From Marsupella aquatica (taxonomy: Eukaryota > Marchantiophyta): 64,000 nt of DNA. This document shows positions 43,901 through 56,888 of this stretch, piece by piece (positions within the stretch are counted from its first letter, which is position 1; each line of letters opens with the position of its first letter). The stretch lies in contig OZ316895.1 in assembly GCA_973895155.1 (NCBI GenBank), positions 2,666,001 to 2,730,000 of the forward strand, read 5' to 3'. The position numbers and the translations under genes are program-made. The notes below the pieces were generated by a model, which saw nothing but the letters and a program-made list of their open reading frames with translations, had not been told where the DNA came from and did no database searches.

Positions 43901-45554
43901 AGCGAGACAAAATCCTGGTTGAAATGTCACGCCTCTTTATAGTAGAAGGAAGATATCGAGCAGGTTCTCAGTATTCTCATGATGATGCCCGACAGAAATT
44001 AGAAGCCAGTTTTGCCAATGAAGCAGAGATTGTGTTTACAACAGTGTCAAGCAGTGGTCGTCGGATTTTCCAAAAGCTCGCACACGGGTTTGATATGGTG
44101 GTCATTGATGAGGCTGCCCAAGCGAGTGAGGTGGCTGTCATGCCTCCCCTCAGCCTGAGGGCGGCACGCTGTGTCTTGGTTGGTGACCCACAACAGCTAC
44201 CCGCGACAGTGATTAGCAGAGTTGCTGATACAATGCAATACAGCAGAAGTCTCTTTGAGCGCTTTCAACAGGCAGGCTGTCCAGCAATTCTCCTGTCTGT
44301 CCAGTACAGGATGCACCCACAAATCCGGGATTTTCCATCTCGGTACTTTTACCAGGGTCGCCTCGTGGATAGTGAGAGTGTGAAATCGAAGCTGGATGAG
44401 GTTTACCACAAGGACCAGTTACTACAGCCGTACCTGTTTTACGATATCTCTCAAGGTCGAGAGTCACATGGTGGATCTTTGTCTTATCAAAATAAACTCG
44501 AAGCTCAAGTTGCAGTTAGATTGTATCTGCACCTTCAGAAAACAATTTCTGCTGCGGGAGTAGCTAATGTGTCGGTTGGGATGATTACGCCTTATAAGCA
44601 GCAGCTGCGATGCTTACAATCAGAATTTGAAGCTCTGGTTGGTTGTAAGGCTGATTCCAAAGGAGTGTACATAAACACAGTGGATGCTTTTCAAGGTCAA
44701 GAGCGGGATGTAATTGTGATGTCTTGTGTACGCGCATCAACTCATGGTGTGGGGTTTGTCGCTGACATTCGTCGAATGAATGTAGCACTCACTCGAGCCC
44801 GCAGGTCCCTTTGGGTAAGTTTAATCTTCCACATCTTCTCTTCACTCGTCGGTATTATCATGTTGCAAAACTGTCTTAGTCAATTATGGGGCCCAACGTA
44901 CAAGGGTGTCCTGGGGATAACCCCTTCCAATGTTGCTGTATCTATATGTACGCCAAGTGGATTTAAGAACAAGTCAAATTGGAATCCCAGGCACGGAAAC
45001 AATTTTCACTGATTATAACGTAGCACAATGTTACCAGTGTAATTTCCTCAAAACATTCTCAAGGACTGACGATTGTTTAATGTGGACAGGTTATTGGTAA
45101 TGCCACTGCCTTAGTCCAATCCGAGGATTGGGCGGCCCTTATTGCCGATGCAAAGACTCGAGGTTCAATTGTGGAGACATCAACATGTATTGCTCAGGGT
45201 CTTCTTCCTGACAATCCCCCCGGAGTTACAGTCCTTTCTCAGGGTGGTCAAGGATTGTTAAGGCATGCACGTCCAGGAATTCTATCATCAGGGAGAATAG
45301 AAGCCGTTTCTGCAAATGGGAGCTCCCACTTTGGCCCAGGAAGCTTCAGCACGGCTGGATTGGGTAGAGGAAGGCAACAAGATGATGGATCCATGCATGG
45401 AGGAGATAGTGAGCGATGGCCGGTCTCTGGACACCGGGGCACAAGAGTACCCCGTGAAGGTCCAAGACTTGGTTTTAGTCAGAGGAGCCAACCTCTAGGC
45501 AGGTCTTTTGGGGGCAGGGGTACAAACTTACCTTTTCGAAGAGGCAGGGGATAG
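37921..45554 (+). CDS. SEN1/senataxin-like superfamily 1 helicase (UPF1-like family)
   Basis: Seven exons: 37921-39736, 40988-41176, 41360-41458, 41847-42015, 42622-42772, 43030-44814, 45090-45554. All have GT-AG borders and consistent phases, giving about 1557 aa. An in-frame TGA precedes the ATG. The N terminus (MDRMLLDLNLPPPP) is an LDLNL/EAR-like motif seen in plant SEN1-like helicases. About 600 mostly disordered residues follow, then the family region from VPGRFDSVEDYVRVLEPLLFEECRAQL through RDPPGATLHFHV to WYLTVLGGVTTTQREYIALH. Helicase motifs: GPPGTGKT (about 889-896), DEAA (about 1168-1171), GDPQQLP (about 1193), QYRMHP (about 1233), VDAFQGQERD and NVALTRARRSLW (about 1359-1403). The tail is Gly/Arg-rich (GRGRQ, GGRG, RRGRG). 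Members unwind RNA or RNA:DNA hybrids in transcription termination and RNA surveillance. All motifs are intact. Confidence 0.92.
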
Positions 45555-46900
45555 TTACAGATCACACAGAGTGCCAGGACATCTTGGCTGATATATGTAG
45601 ACACTTAGGAACAAATTCTTGTAGAGCAAAAAGCTTTACTTCAACAGCCCATGCGATCCATAGAATGCAAAGGTATGGGGATTTGTTTCCCCAATTGGGC
45701 AGAAAACATTGTAAGTATTCCATATCGCCCCTCATGGTTGTTCATGGTCAGGAGGGTCAAAAGGCCCCAGGTCCTGATTTTTGTAGGTGCTAGCGTCTCT
45801 GGATGCCACGTCTTCACACCCAGGGCAGTTTTGGAGATCGTCGTTAGATGGCAGGGCCAATCACTGCATGATCTAGAACGCAGGGAGACTTCTGCGTCTG
45901 GTGACCGATGCTGCGCCTTGCCCGCTGGTACCACGAGGAGGTGCATTGCAAACGTTGTTGAAAATGCATCCGCAAGCTGGTAGCTCCTTACTCTTCTACC
46001 TTTGACAGGATTTTAGCCTGGGCCCCTAAGTTCCTGTTCCCTGCCAGTCTTTGTCTTGTACATTTGTCGAGTAGTACTGCCTTGTGAAATATTTCAATCA
46101 ATCGTTCCTAAAAGAAAAGTTTTATCGCCCAAAATTTGAAGGGTACTTATTGATCTCGGACTTCCATATTAGATATTTCTTCTGTCCTTTGAATGATTGT
46201 TCAAATCTTGGGTTAATATCTCTCCTGTAGAATGCGGGGCATCTGTCGCCATGTCTTGTTTTTACGTCTGCTACCTCCAGCCTCAAGATCTTCCATCTTT
46301 ACTGTGTTTCGGACTCCTGCCTTAAGTGCCTGGCTTGACATAGGGAGACCTACTTGAAGGCTATTATTTAGGACGTCTCCTGTGATGGTTTAGTGCGTTA
46401 CACTGCTCTGAGCAGTGGAGCAATGAGTAAGATATGAAACAAAATCAAACAAAGGTGAGTCCAGGCTGTCGAGTGCTTGAGTGATTTCTACCTGATCTTG
46501 GTAAGATGAGCTGAGAAGAACCAGAAAAAGCATAGCTGCTCAGAGGTGAGCGATAACGCCTGTGTGTCAGACTCGTGAGTAATCGGATTGGCTTGACTGT
46601 TACGATCCATGGACAACAGCTCTGTTTGCACTCGAATACAGCAGCACAATGCTTGTAGTATACCCTCCCATTTTCTTCAACAAACTCGAGACCACTGTTG
46701 AAGAAATTTAAAATGTACATACTAATACGTTGTACTATTCTTGGCCACAAATGCCACCCACACCGTTGCTCTAAATAATCGAAAGACCTTGTAGTGCGTT
46801 CCTTAGTTTTTGTTTGTCGGGGGATCCCTGATATCTTCCTCTCAAACGTATGCTTCTTTATTCTAACTTCCCAAAGTAAAATCGGTGACAACTGAACTAC
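45555..46900. other. Helicase 3' UTR and spacer
   Basis: It probably begins with the helicase 3' UTR; no single polyadenylation signal stands out. The minus-strand ORF at 46445-46891 has no recognised domain. Confidence 0.4.
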
Positions 46901-46923
46901 TGTTTCACTCTCTAGAACTTATT

Positions 46924-47661
46924 CTACAAAAACTTTTCGAGGTTAGGTGCTGCTAAAAGAAATATGAAAGCAGAAAAAGGGATTGCTCTACATAATATCC
47001 AAGTAATGCCAAGGAATAGCATCACAGACATTATTGGAAACACTTTGTACTCAGTTTGCTTCCAATCCACTGACCATAGGAAGAGATGATCTGTGACTGA
47101 ATCAATTTTGCTTTGCAAAATATAGATCTCCAGGATGGGTTCGACTATTTGTAACTCAGCCACACTAGAATTGATAATATGCTGAGATGTAACAGAAAGC
47201 AAAATACATATTATCAATGGAGGAGAATTTTCATCAACTGTAGGCAGAAATGCCATTCCTGTAAAATTTAAAGTGCTTTCAAATTAGCATTTCGGTTTCT
47301 GTTACGGGCTGCAATTTTCATCCAAAAAGCGTAAGACCGAATTCAGGTACTTATTTAAGCGTACCTTCGAAATAATGCAAACAATTTCCTTCGAAATTAT
47401 GCAAATCCCCCGACGGTTGCTGAACTCACATGGTGCATCAGAAAAAAGCTTCCCACCATTGCACCGGATGAGGTCTGGTGAATTCCAAAGTGAAGGCTGC
47501 GAAAATTTTCGCGAATAAACATTTGCATTCGCAGGGATGGAGGTTGAGACGATACAATCTGAAAGGTGCAAATTCCACCCAAGGACCATCTTGAGAGTAT
47601 TGAGAAAATCCGATACGACAGGAGGAAGAAGTATTCTTTTGGTTCTTGTCATTGCATTCAT
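46924..47661 (-). other. Doubtful two-exon candidate gene, small membrane protein
   Basis: Two minus-strand ORFs follow each other: 47661-47302 (soluble, no recognised motif) and 47256-46924. The latter gives about 110 aa with two hydrophobic stretches: PPLIICILLSVTS near the start, and VFPIMSVMLFLGITWILC followed by AFIFLLAA at the end. A good acceptor (ATTTTACAG) lies just before the second ATG, and a GTGAGT donor lies in the first ORF near 47427. Joining exactly there creates a stop, so either another donor is used or one ORF is spurious. Function unknown. Confidence 0.2.
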
Positions 47662-50600
47662 TACTTGGTTTAGATTATAAAGTCCTGCCTTCTTGGTATA
47701 ATATTCATGAAGGTTGAGATAACTCAGACAATTTCCATAGCATTTCTGTATGTCTAGTAGGCAGAACCTGTAGGCGTTTCAGAATCGTCAGTCACAGCAA
47801 ATCTATGATTGCATAGTTATGTGATTCCAAGCTTCATGCGTTGCCTGGGTGACTGTCGGTAGGATTAAAAAACCTGGAATAAGCAAACTCTTACATCAGG
47901 AGAACTAAGAGTTGCTTTGTCATTGCGTGTGGAAAAGGGCCAGCCACTACTCAAACCTTTAAAATAAGGAGTCCCATGAGATCCATATCAGAAAAATTCT
48001 TTCGTGTCAGTTGTCTGCGATAGATTTTCAACTTGCAAAGAGGCCAGGAGAGAAGTCCAGGCTTAGATGTATCCTTTAACGTACATCAGTCCACTCCGAA
48101 TCATAATTTGGATCGATCATTTCTGGAAGAAAACTTTGAGGCAAGACATCGTCATTGGCGGGGCTTAGATCCGTGAGGGCCTCAAGCTCGCCGCGGCTGC
48201 CTTGCCCTGCCCTTCCATTTTGATCAACAAAGATGGACGTAAACGTGCAAACATGTTCTGTCAGTTACGGCAGGCGAATAATTACATTTCTGCATTCTCT
48301 CAGTCCTCTGACTGACATTTGACCCGTTGTTCACACTTCACTGAAACTTCAATTATAGTCCAGTCCAACACATAGAGAGGTGAGTCTATAGTGCAGGTGG
48401 TCTCAACGAAGTGTCACATGGCAGAGTACAGTGCCCAAGTAGCGATCTCTAGTAATAATGTCTGGCCATGCCATCGCCCACGATGGCGGTGCTGCCATTC
48501 CGCATTGCAACTGGAAGTTTCGAGCCTTGACAAATGGATGCAATCAATAAACAGAGTAACAGACCGTCAACGAACAGAAGAACGCGTACGCGTCCTTTTG
48601 TTGTACCTTTTGTTCCTCCTTACCCTCTTTTATCTCTGGCGTCCGGGCGAATTCGAGAGTCCGGTCTTTTATGCATCTCCAGGGACTTTGGATACCCGTA
48701 CCTTTGGCGACAGTACGTAATGTGCCAATTATGAGGATTAACTCCTCGCGGAGCTGTACAGGTCTCGACAGGCTTCGTGTGTGCCACGCGATTCCTTTGG
48801 ACCATTACTTATCACGAAGTACATCCCGAATTTTCTTTGGTGTACGTTCGTGACACTGTTATCGGACGTCAGCATTATTTTGGCTAGCATCACAATAGTT
48901 TCCATCGTTCTCCATTATAATAACTCATGAATTGTATTTTGTCATTTCCAAGTTCCAAAAGCTGCCATCTCCTATTTCAGACGAATTAATGACATATTCA
49001 TTAGAATAGTTGGATGTGGAGACATGTTTGGAATACACCTTTACCACATTTACAGAGCAGCCTGGATCTCGTGGAAAGATATCTCTCTAGCTTTTTACTT
49101 CAGGGAAGAGGAGCTCGCAAACGTAAAATGGACTTATGGCATGGCAAGCCGCGACTCGGAGCAATCCAGCTGCGCCTTTTGGAGGAGTTGCTACCGACTT
49201 TCCTTTCGAGCTTCTTTGGCCCAGTTTGCCCAAATCACCGATCATCATCAATAAGATGTACCCTCGATATCGTTGTTTTGTTGGAGGGCATCCGTCCTAC
49301 CCAATAATTAAAGATCCGTTGTGATTGAGAGCACAATATTCCGTAGGCGGAGAGTAAATAGGGTCCCTTAAAAGTTTCTAGTTTCCGTATCCACATGTCT
49401 AATTATTCTGCAATCGTTACTGTGTAACGAATTTCCCGTTCAATTCGGACCTTGTTCATAGAAGTCCTCTAGCTTTCAGATGCTTTTGTATACAGATCAA
49501 TTCTTTTCTACAGTTCAATACCGAGAGAGCTGTGACATTCTGTTTCTGGCCTCTTCCGGTACTGTAGCAAACCATCGTCAAGATAATTGAAGAGTGGCCA
49601 CAGTGATTTACATTGCAGTTTAAGTGCGATCTGCTATCTCTCATCCTCTAAAAGATTCAATTGCCAGAAAAACCACAAAACTATCACATGAGGAGTTTGG
49701 AGCCCCTCGAGCGAATTCTCATGAGTAAGGTTGTTTCCAAAGTAATCAAGGCTCTGTAACAGCTTATTCTTTTGCCTGCCACCTGCTGATGACCAATTGT
49801 AGGAGAGTTTGAACGACCTGGTCAAAAAAGACCAAGCATTGAGACCAAAGGGAATGCGGTGTCAATATCAGACGACAGAGACACCAAGACTAGTCAAATA
49901 GCACCAGTATCAATCTTTTCAATATTCTGCAATCAATTGGTATCAAAAGCTGGAGAGTTTTGTTCAATTTGGACATGCATCAAATCTTTTCAGCATCCTG
50001 CAATCAATCGGTATCAAAGCTGGAGAGTTTTGTTCAATTTGACATGCATCAATCGTACAGACAGAAATCTCTCAAGTGGAGACTGCAAATCTACAGTACT
50101 TATAGACAGATCTGGTTTTTCGATGATAAAATAAGATTAGTGGTTCCACTTATCACTTCCATTGCTTCACCTTGTTTCCCCTTCTCACTTTCAATGATTC
50201 ACATGCAGGATTACGGTCGAGCTAGGCTAGTTGTTGAACTAACTTTGTACTCTAGCTGATGTCATCTCTCTTACTAGGGTTTAATAGGGTTTAGGGTGTG
50301 TTGGGTGGGACAAGTGCCACACAATCTATTTCAAATGAAAAACTTTGGTGTCATACTAAACAACCATATGGATATGTCTTGCATCCACTCATTGTTCAAG
50401 CTCTCTTGACAGTGCCTAAACAATGTTTCCATCAACTTAGATTCAGCACAGGTTTCATGAAGATGGAGCAAGGTACCTATTGCTCTCGCACACCTTGGCA
50501 GCAGCTCACACCAAAAATTTGCATTGCAATCTGGCTTAATATGCCTTGTCTTTGGATTCACTTGGTTTCACCCTTTCTATCAAACCTCAATTTCAAGGTT

Positions 50601-52480
50601 CTTGGCATGTCTGGTGGAGTGAAGTGGGGAATATTAAAACCGCAACATCTACAGTATGTCTTTTAATTTATAGTTTACTTGGTGGGCTATGGAATATATT
50701 CATTACCTTCTACAGTAAATCTGCAAAAGGAAGCTTGATCTGACCTCCACTTTAAATATTTACATGATAAGCCGAGTCAAGTGTGGTTGATAGCCATTCC
50801 CAACATTTTATGGATAACTCATAACTGGCAACAGGAGAGTGGTTGACACTTTTGGAATACAAATAACTTTAGCCACATCCCCATTGCAGTTGGAGTTATA
50901 TTGGAGTGAAAAGCTCCTTAGAAAGCCATCAGAATCATAATTTGAAGAATATATCTATGAGTTTTAAAATAACGTTCCCTAGCAAACAAAAACTGTATCT
51001 GCTGGAGGAAGGTAAGAGTGAATATTAATGGGAGAATCTATAAGTACTAGACCCACACGAACAATTATTGATTGAAGCACATAAGTAGAAAGGTGAGAAC
51101 AGAATGATATTATGAAGCGGTTGAAGGGTCACAACATTCACAAATAATTTCTTGCTGTCCACATGCATCTAGTTTAATAATCCTTTTGAAACAGAAACGA
51201 GTGTTCTCAGCAGAAGATTACAGCAACCAATGACCTTCATCAGATTCTGCCCTCAAATTGTGTGACCACCTCCCCCAAAATTTGAGCCCATAAAGTGCTA
51301 CCAAGGGGCTTTATACTTGGGCTCTTAAACAATAACCTTTCTCGGTGGTTATCTGTGGGGGCAGGCAAGAGGTGGGTGCCAAAAAGAAGAAAGATGCTAC
51401 AGCAGGTTGGGTCACTACTTCACTCTCTTACTACCTTGTTAATTGCCTTTGGCTTTGCTTCTGGCACACCCTTGTTTGCGGCACCTCTGGTCTGTTCGTT
51501 TTACTAACCCTAGGGCCCAACTCACATGTGAGCGACCTTCTGTTTTGCGACCCTCAAACAACAAGATGTCATCATCTGATTCACTTAGACTTTCACACCA
51601 TCAGCCCCTCATGAGGCAGGCCTGATGGCAACTTTCTGGGAAACCCAAGGGCAAAGGCCACAACCCTTCTGGGCCAAGGAGGTCCCCACCTCTGAATTCT
51701 AATAAAACAAAATGTGTCTTGGGTAAGTTGTAGTGTGCAACAACAAAGACTAAAGGCAAAAGCAATCATCACACTCACTTAGCAGAGACAATCTCTCCTT
51801 CCCAAAAACTTTGCAAGTGCTAAGTGAGAGTAGGGCCTAAGAGTGAGGGCACTATTCAATCAGCCCTTACCGAGTTGAAATCAGAGTAAAAGGCTTTGCT
51901 TCCCATCCAATACCAATTGGGAAGTTGAGGCTTGCCCTGATGCAACAAGCTGCTAAGATCGTACCCAATCTTGGACTTCAAAGGGCTAATCTCTATGAGG
52001 TTGATGGAACATTTCCCTACGTTCCCTTGTGATTGTGGATTTATACATCTTCACTAATACCTTGACAAAGGGTAGAGGAACTGTTCTCCCAAAACCTTAC
52101 TGTTGCAGTAGTACACTCTTGTGGAGCAAAATGTCAGAGGTGGAATTTAGCTTAGTTTTTGAAAGCATTAAAGACACTCAGCCCACTTCATAGAAACTCG
52201 AGGAACAGCGAAAACCACCAGACCGATCGCATGTGGTTGCGTGAAGAAATTGGATGAATTTGAAGGAGATATGCTGCAGGAGTGGACAACTGTTGTCAAG
52301 GTTTCATGTGACAAATTCCCATGATCGATCTTGACCAAAGCAATTTCAATTCGTTTGTTCCGTTGGTGAGATCTTGGCACTCCCACATTGACCAGCAAAT
52401 TGGTCAGAACACTCATGAGTACGAGTTCCTGGCTTTAAAGCTAGGCTCGCTTTCGAAAAGTAGAAATGGTCTGTAAAGCT
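47662..52480. other. Long spacer with small duplications
   Basis: No recognised gene. It includes a 70-bp tandem duplication at 49911-50050 (TCAATCTTTTCA, CTGCAATCAAT-GGTATCAAA, TGGAGAGTTTTGTTCAATTT). GGGTTTAATAGGGTTTAGGG lies at about 50277. The region 50280-51800 has the look of degraded transposon DNA. The segment 51615-51660 resembles 32260-32310. An ORF at 49024-49254 (76 codons) has no family resemblance. Confidence 0.35.
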
Positions 52481-52873
52481 GTGCGAACTACTGTAGATTG
52501 CTGAGGCTGTGTACAGGCGTGCAATGAATCAGAACTTCCAGTCGATGGACTTGTTCTCTGATTTCGATTCCTCCCATATTTTAAGCTGAAGCTGGTGCGA
52601 AGTACTGTAGATCTTAGGCTTTGTGGATTGTGGGTCCCTGGAGTGCAGGCGTGCAATGAATCAGAACTTCCAGTCGATGGACATGTTCATTGATTTCGAT
52701 CACTTCCTTTCCTCCCATATTTTAAGCTGAAGCGGTGCGAACTACTGTAGATCTTAGGCTGTGTGGATTGTGGGTCCCTGGAGAGCAGGCGTGCAATGAA
52801 TCAGAACTTCCAGTCGATACACTTGTTCACTGATTTCGATCACTTCCTTTACTCCCATATTTTAAGCTGGAGC
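52481..52873. repeat. Three tandem copies of a unit of about 115-140 bp
   Basis: Units start GTGCGAACTACTGTAGAT at 52481, 52595 and 52735. Shared text is GGCGTGCAATGAATCAGAAC, TTCCAGTCGAT, GATTTCGAT and CTCCCATATTTTAAGCTG. The first unit lacks about 22 bp (TGGATTGTGGGTCCCTGGAG) present in the other two. Confidence 0.88.
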
Positions 52874-55184
52874 TGGTTGACAATATGAAAATGTTCCTCC
52901 CCTGAGCTTTGAACGTCTGTTCTCAACTCTTTCCAGAAGAGAAGAGGAACTTCTTTGCCAGAAAAGTATGGGTACATCGACAACGCTATTCATTCTTTCT
53001 CATACAGGGCGCCGATCATTCCTAAACTTGCGTTTCCAGATTTCGTACAGGTCCATCCTTTCCCGTCCGTCGACAAGATCGGTTGCTCAGGTTGAGGCCG
53101 ACCACAGAGAGCTGCTCCATCGAATTAGTGTACATTACACAATTATAACCACTCCGTCGCTCATCGAATTGGAGTGCATAACACAATTCTAAACAATCCG
53201 TGCTGATAGGCAGCAAGGTTTCCTGTACACGACAGTGGATAGGCACCATATTACCGTTCGTGAGATCCAGCATGAATGTCGTCAGCACAAAGCATGCAAG
53301 CACTATTCCTCACGTTATGAAAATAAATGGAAATGTTGCAGCTGCAGTGGTACTACTGCAGCCTTTTACATCTTCATCCATTGTGCCGAATCCAATGCGT
53401 CAGCGTAATAGTATCCGTACGGTAATCGGTTGATCTTGATCGAGTGGAGCCTCAAGACCACAGACGGAGTCAACTAACTATTCGGCAAATCTGCGGGGCA
53501 CTGTTTGCTGTTGGCATCCAAATTGGTTTCATGTAGCATACGGCAGAGATCGCCACAACGCGTGGTCGACCAAAGATATGGAGAGTCGTAAACCAATCAA
53601 AAGGACCAGATAGACTGAAACCCACTGAGCAACGGACTTTGCCTCACAAAGTGAACGGGAAGAAACTCATCAATACCCACGGTCACTTGCTGCTCCACGA
53701 TGAACAGTATCAGTTGCAATCTTGCGGTCGAGTGGTGTGATTAAGGAAATAAACAAGGTACACTCCCCTTTCAGTCAAATTTTGGGCTTCGGATGTCTGG
53801 TCCCTTGTTAAATTGAGCAGGAGTTTGGAAGTCGGATGTGTTTCTGTGCTGTGCGTAATCTCGACATAAAGAGGTAACATATATCACATCTAAAAACAAA
53901 AGCCTCAACGGGGAGAGAGATTGTGTAGCAATCACCTTGCGTGAATCACCGTAGGGACCATATAGAGGAGAGAACTTCTGGCTGTGTGGAAAAGGACACA
54001 CTGCAGATTTGTTTGGTGACATGGATGAATTGTTTTCGTTAAATGAGAGATCGCGGTAATGTACAGTGCACGACGATGTTAATCTCTTGCTGAACTGCTG
54101 AAGTTATCTGTGAGATGCATGGTATGGGGCTTGTGGGTCACATTGGCTTCCACTTCACTCTCTCACGCATAACAGTCGGTAAATCTTCTTAGAGTTGGAG
54201 AGGTAAAGAACTCGTTAGTCCCTAACCTTTCGCTCCTGCCTCGTCGCAAAACTCATGTGTCTCAACTTGGAACTGGGCAAATAACTTTCTATAGACAGCC
54301 AGCTGCCACTTCCCTTACCACAAAAAGTTCTCACCAGGAAATTCATGTTTTGTACCTATCCAGCAAAAACAGAGAAGTAACTGAAATGGAATTCTGAAAG
54401 CTCCACATCTGATGTAGATGCTGTTGTGTGGTTTCTACTGCATGATTTCCCTTCTCGTTGAAACACAGGACTTGCTCTGACTTATTCTATACTATAATTG
54501 ACAAATGCAGGAAAAAATATGATTTCGATGCCAATTCTAGGAGAATTTCACGAAGATATGCTTGGTTCTGATTGAAATTCTTAGCAATAATGTAGCTGAT
54601 GCGGTTATCAAGAAATGCACTTCATAGAAAATTCAACTATCCAGCTTAATCTACGCGTCTACAGACCGCCCAGAAGATAGAATGTCTTGGAAATTTAGAC
54701 TGACACGATGAGCTAGGCAGCAACTTCTGACACGATGAGCTAGGCAGCAACTTCGTTGATGCACCTAGAAGCAAGCCGGTTTTCCGATCTGTGGCGCTTT
54801 GCAATTCTATACATTTACAAAGGACGGGGAGGTAGTGGATTGGCAGCGGACATACCCTTCTGACAATAACCGAGAATATGATAATGTCCTTCCTAAGATG
54901 ATTTATAGGAGGAAGAAGTAAGCAAATTAAAAAGAATCTCAGTCTTTGGAATTGTTCAACAGGATCCGAATTCATGGAGACATAAACGAGGATCGACGAC
55001 ATAGTCGCGTGGATTCCGTATAGTCGGCAGTGAGTAGATTACCGACGCTGTCCTCGATTTTACTACTACAACTGATATATACAATAATTCTTGCGAGGGT
55101 CACAGAGCGAACTCCGCTTCCAAGATTCAGCTAAGCCTACGCTAGCTACCCATGACCCAGTACTCGCTAATCTACAGATTTCTT
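52874..55184. other. Spacer, no gene seen
   Basis: Short ORFs only. Near 53210-53400 a plus-strand frame is unusually rich in Cys and His (HHITVREIQHEC, then KCCSCSGTTAA) without a recognised domain. A 27-bp tandem duplication (TGACACGATGAGCTAGGCAG) occupies 54701-54727 and 54728-54754. Confidence 0.4.
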
Positions 55185-56888
55185 CTACTTCGTCCTCATT
55201 TTGTCTAATCTTTGGACGAGGTCGTCAACTTCAGGGGGCCACGGCGGAGGAGGTATCGAGGGGTAAATGGAGGCGTGCTCTACAGCTTTGAAGGACGATC
55301 GACGAGATGGTGCAGGGCTTGCCGAGCTGTACGTGTCGACGACCTTCTCCACTGGAACTCTGTACCTCGGTTTTCTCAACCTTCGCTTGAGGAAAAATAG
55401 GAGGACCACGCACACAATTATACCGACGGCCCCGGTGGCGATCATGATCGACTCGTATTGCAGATTGGGCGGCAGCGATGCAAATCCCGCTGCCATGAAC
55501 GCTCCCAGAAGGCAGACAACAGAATTGGCCAGCAATCTCGACGTTCCTCGGAGCCACCCGTTGCATCTGCTAACAGCCTTGCCGATGAAAGCATCCTGGC
55601 CCGGCAGTACTGCAGCAGCGCCGGACACTATAGTCGCACAAGCGGAGAAAAAAGAGAGGCTGTTGAAAACCCAGAAGACGCGTACACAAATGTCCTGCTC
55701 CACTGCAGCGTATGAGAGCGAGTCCCTGTGATCGGAGAAGCCCAAGGGTGGTTGTAGCCATCCTGAATAACTCACCGCTGATATTACAGCTGCACCCACC
55801 AGCATTGCACTTGCAGCGTGGACATAAGCCTGCCTATCTTTGTAAAGCTTGGAAACATAATTTTTCACATCTGGAAGCCTGAGGAGCAAGCTCTGGATGG
55901 TGTCATCCCCGCTCTCCACAGCAATCTGCAGCGGCATGACGCCATCGTAGTCCCGCGTATTGGGCATCAGTGAAGCGTGCGTGGACAGCGTCCGGATCAG
56001 ATCCGGGGAGTTCTCCAAGGTTGCAAGATGCAACGGCGTGCTGGACGGATGAAACTTCATGGCTGCATTGACGTCAACCCTTCCATCTTCCAGAAGCCTG
56101 GCCACAACTCTCGGATCATTTCTGAGGCACGCGAGATGCAGAGGTGTGAACCCGTTATTACCATACATATTGACATCGCCTTGCTCCCATTTGAGAAGCT
56201 CGGACATGACTAGGAGGGTCGACTTCTGAGCGGCAATGTGCAGCGCCGTGTAACCCTCAGAATCCGTAGCGTTAAATACCTGCTCGTAGACATCCTCGCT
56301 GCCCTCAATTGTCGCCCATAGACAGGCCACCTTCAGCTCGTACACAATCTGTGGGTGGTCATTGTCCACAGCTAAGTGCAGCGAGGTGAACCACGAGTTG
56401 CCTGAAACCGGAGCTAGCAACAGCCTGCAGCTATGGATTCGGCGCTCATACACTAAAAGATGCTTCACCACGTCTGTGTGTCCCCAGCTCGCGGCCAAGT
56501 GAAGCGCATTGAATCCGTATTCATGGTCGAAGCAGTAGACGTCCAGCTCGTGAATATCCTGCTCGAGAAGTAGTTTTACAATATCTGCGTGCCCTTCCAG
56601 AGAAGCGATCCATAGAGGAGTCCTTCCGTTCTCATCGCGGGCATTGACGTCCACCTCCGGTTGAGAAAGCACCTCTGTGAACAATCGCAAATCGTTTTCC
56701 TGAGCTGCGGCGTGCAGGTCCGAAGTGAAGGTCCCTGGTGTTCCCCGTCCTGGAATCTTGGCCCTCGCTGACTGTCCTTCCGGTACCGGTGAGGCTGCAC
56801 CGCTGCAAATCGCTTCCTCTGCTCGCGCTGAGCTGGTCCGAACGCTGGATTGATTGTCCGGGATCCCCCTCACATGCCTCTCCCCCAT
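55185..56888 (-). CDS. Ankyrin-repeat membrane protein with PGG domain
   Basis: Single-exon minus-strand ORF, 567 aa, ATG at 56886-56888. After a Ser/Ala-rich leader, ankyrin repeats run from about residue 55 to 340 (TPLWIASLEGHADIVKLLLE, NALHLAASWGHTDVVKHLL, TALHIAAQKSTLLVMSELL, TPLHLACLRNDPRVVARLL, TPLHLATLENSPDLIRTL, MPLQIAVESG). The PGG-type region starts at about 355 (YVHAASAMLVGAAVISAVSYSGWLQPPLG). It is followed by three further hydrophobic helices near 403-427, 451-472 and 480-500, so four membrane segments are expected. A basic and Ser-rich cytosolic tail follows. The family (ACD6/ITN1-type) acts at membranes in defence, salt-stress and ion-related signalling in flowering plants. The specific role here is unknown. 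Absence of introns is unusual for the family but common in expanded lineages. Confidence 0.9.
   Translation of the reverse strand: MGERHVRGIPDNQSSVRTSSARAEEAICSGAASPVPEGQSARAKIPGRGTPGTFTSDLHAAAQENDLRLFTEVLSQPEVDVNARDENGRTPLWIASLEGHADIVKLLLEQDIHELDVYCFDHEYGFNALHLAASWGHTDVVKHLLVYERRIHSCRLLLAPVSGNSWFTSLHLAVDNDHPQIVYELKVACLWATIEGSEDVYEQVFNATDSEGYTALHIAAQKSTLLVMSELLKWEQGDVNMYGNNGFTPLHLACLRNDPRVVARLLEDGRVDVNAAMKFHPSSTPLHLATLENSPDLIRTLSTHASLMPNTRDYDGVMPLQIAVESGDDTIQSLLLRLPDVKNYVSKLYKDRQAYVHAASAMLVGAAVISAVSYSGWLQPPLGFSDHRDSLSYAAVEQDICVRVFWVFNSLSFFSACATIVSGAAAVLPGQDAFIGKAVSRCNGWLRGTSRLLANSVVCLLGAFMAAGFASLPPNLQYESIMIATGAVGIIVCVVLLFFLKRRLRKPRYRVPVEKVVDTYSSASPAPSRRSSFKAVEHASIYPSIPPPPWPPEVDDLVQRLDKMRTK

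Noticed and set aside
55267-55731. 154-codon plus-strand ORF
   Set aside because: It is antisense to the membrane region of the ankyrin-PGG gene.
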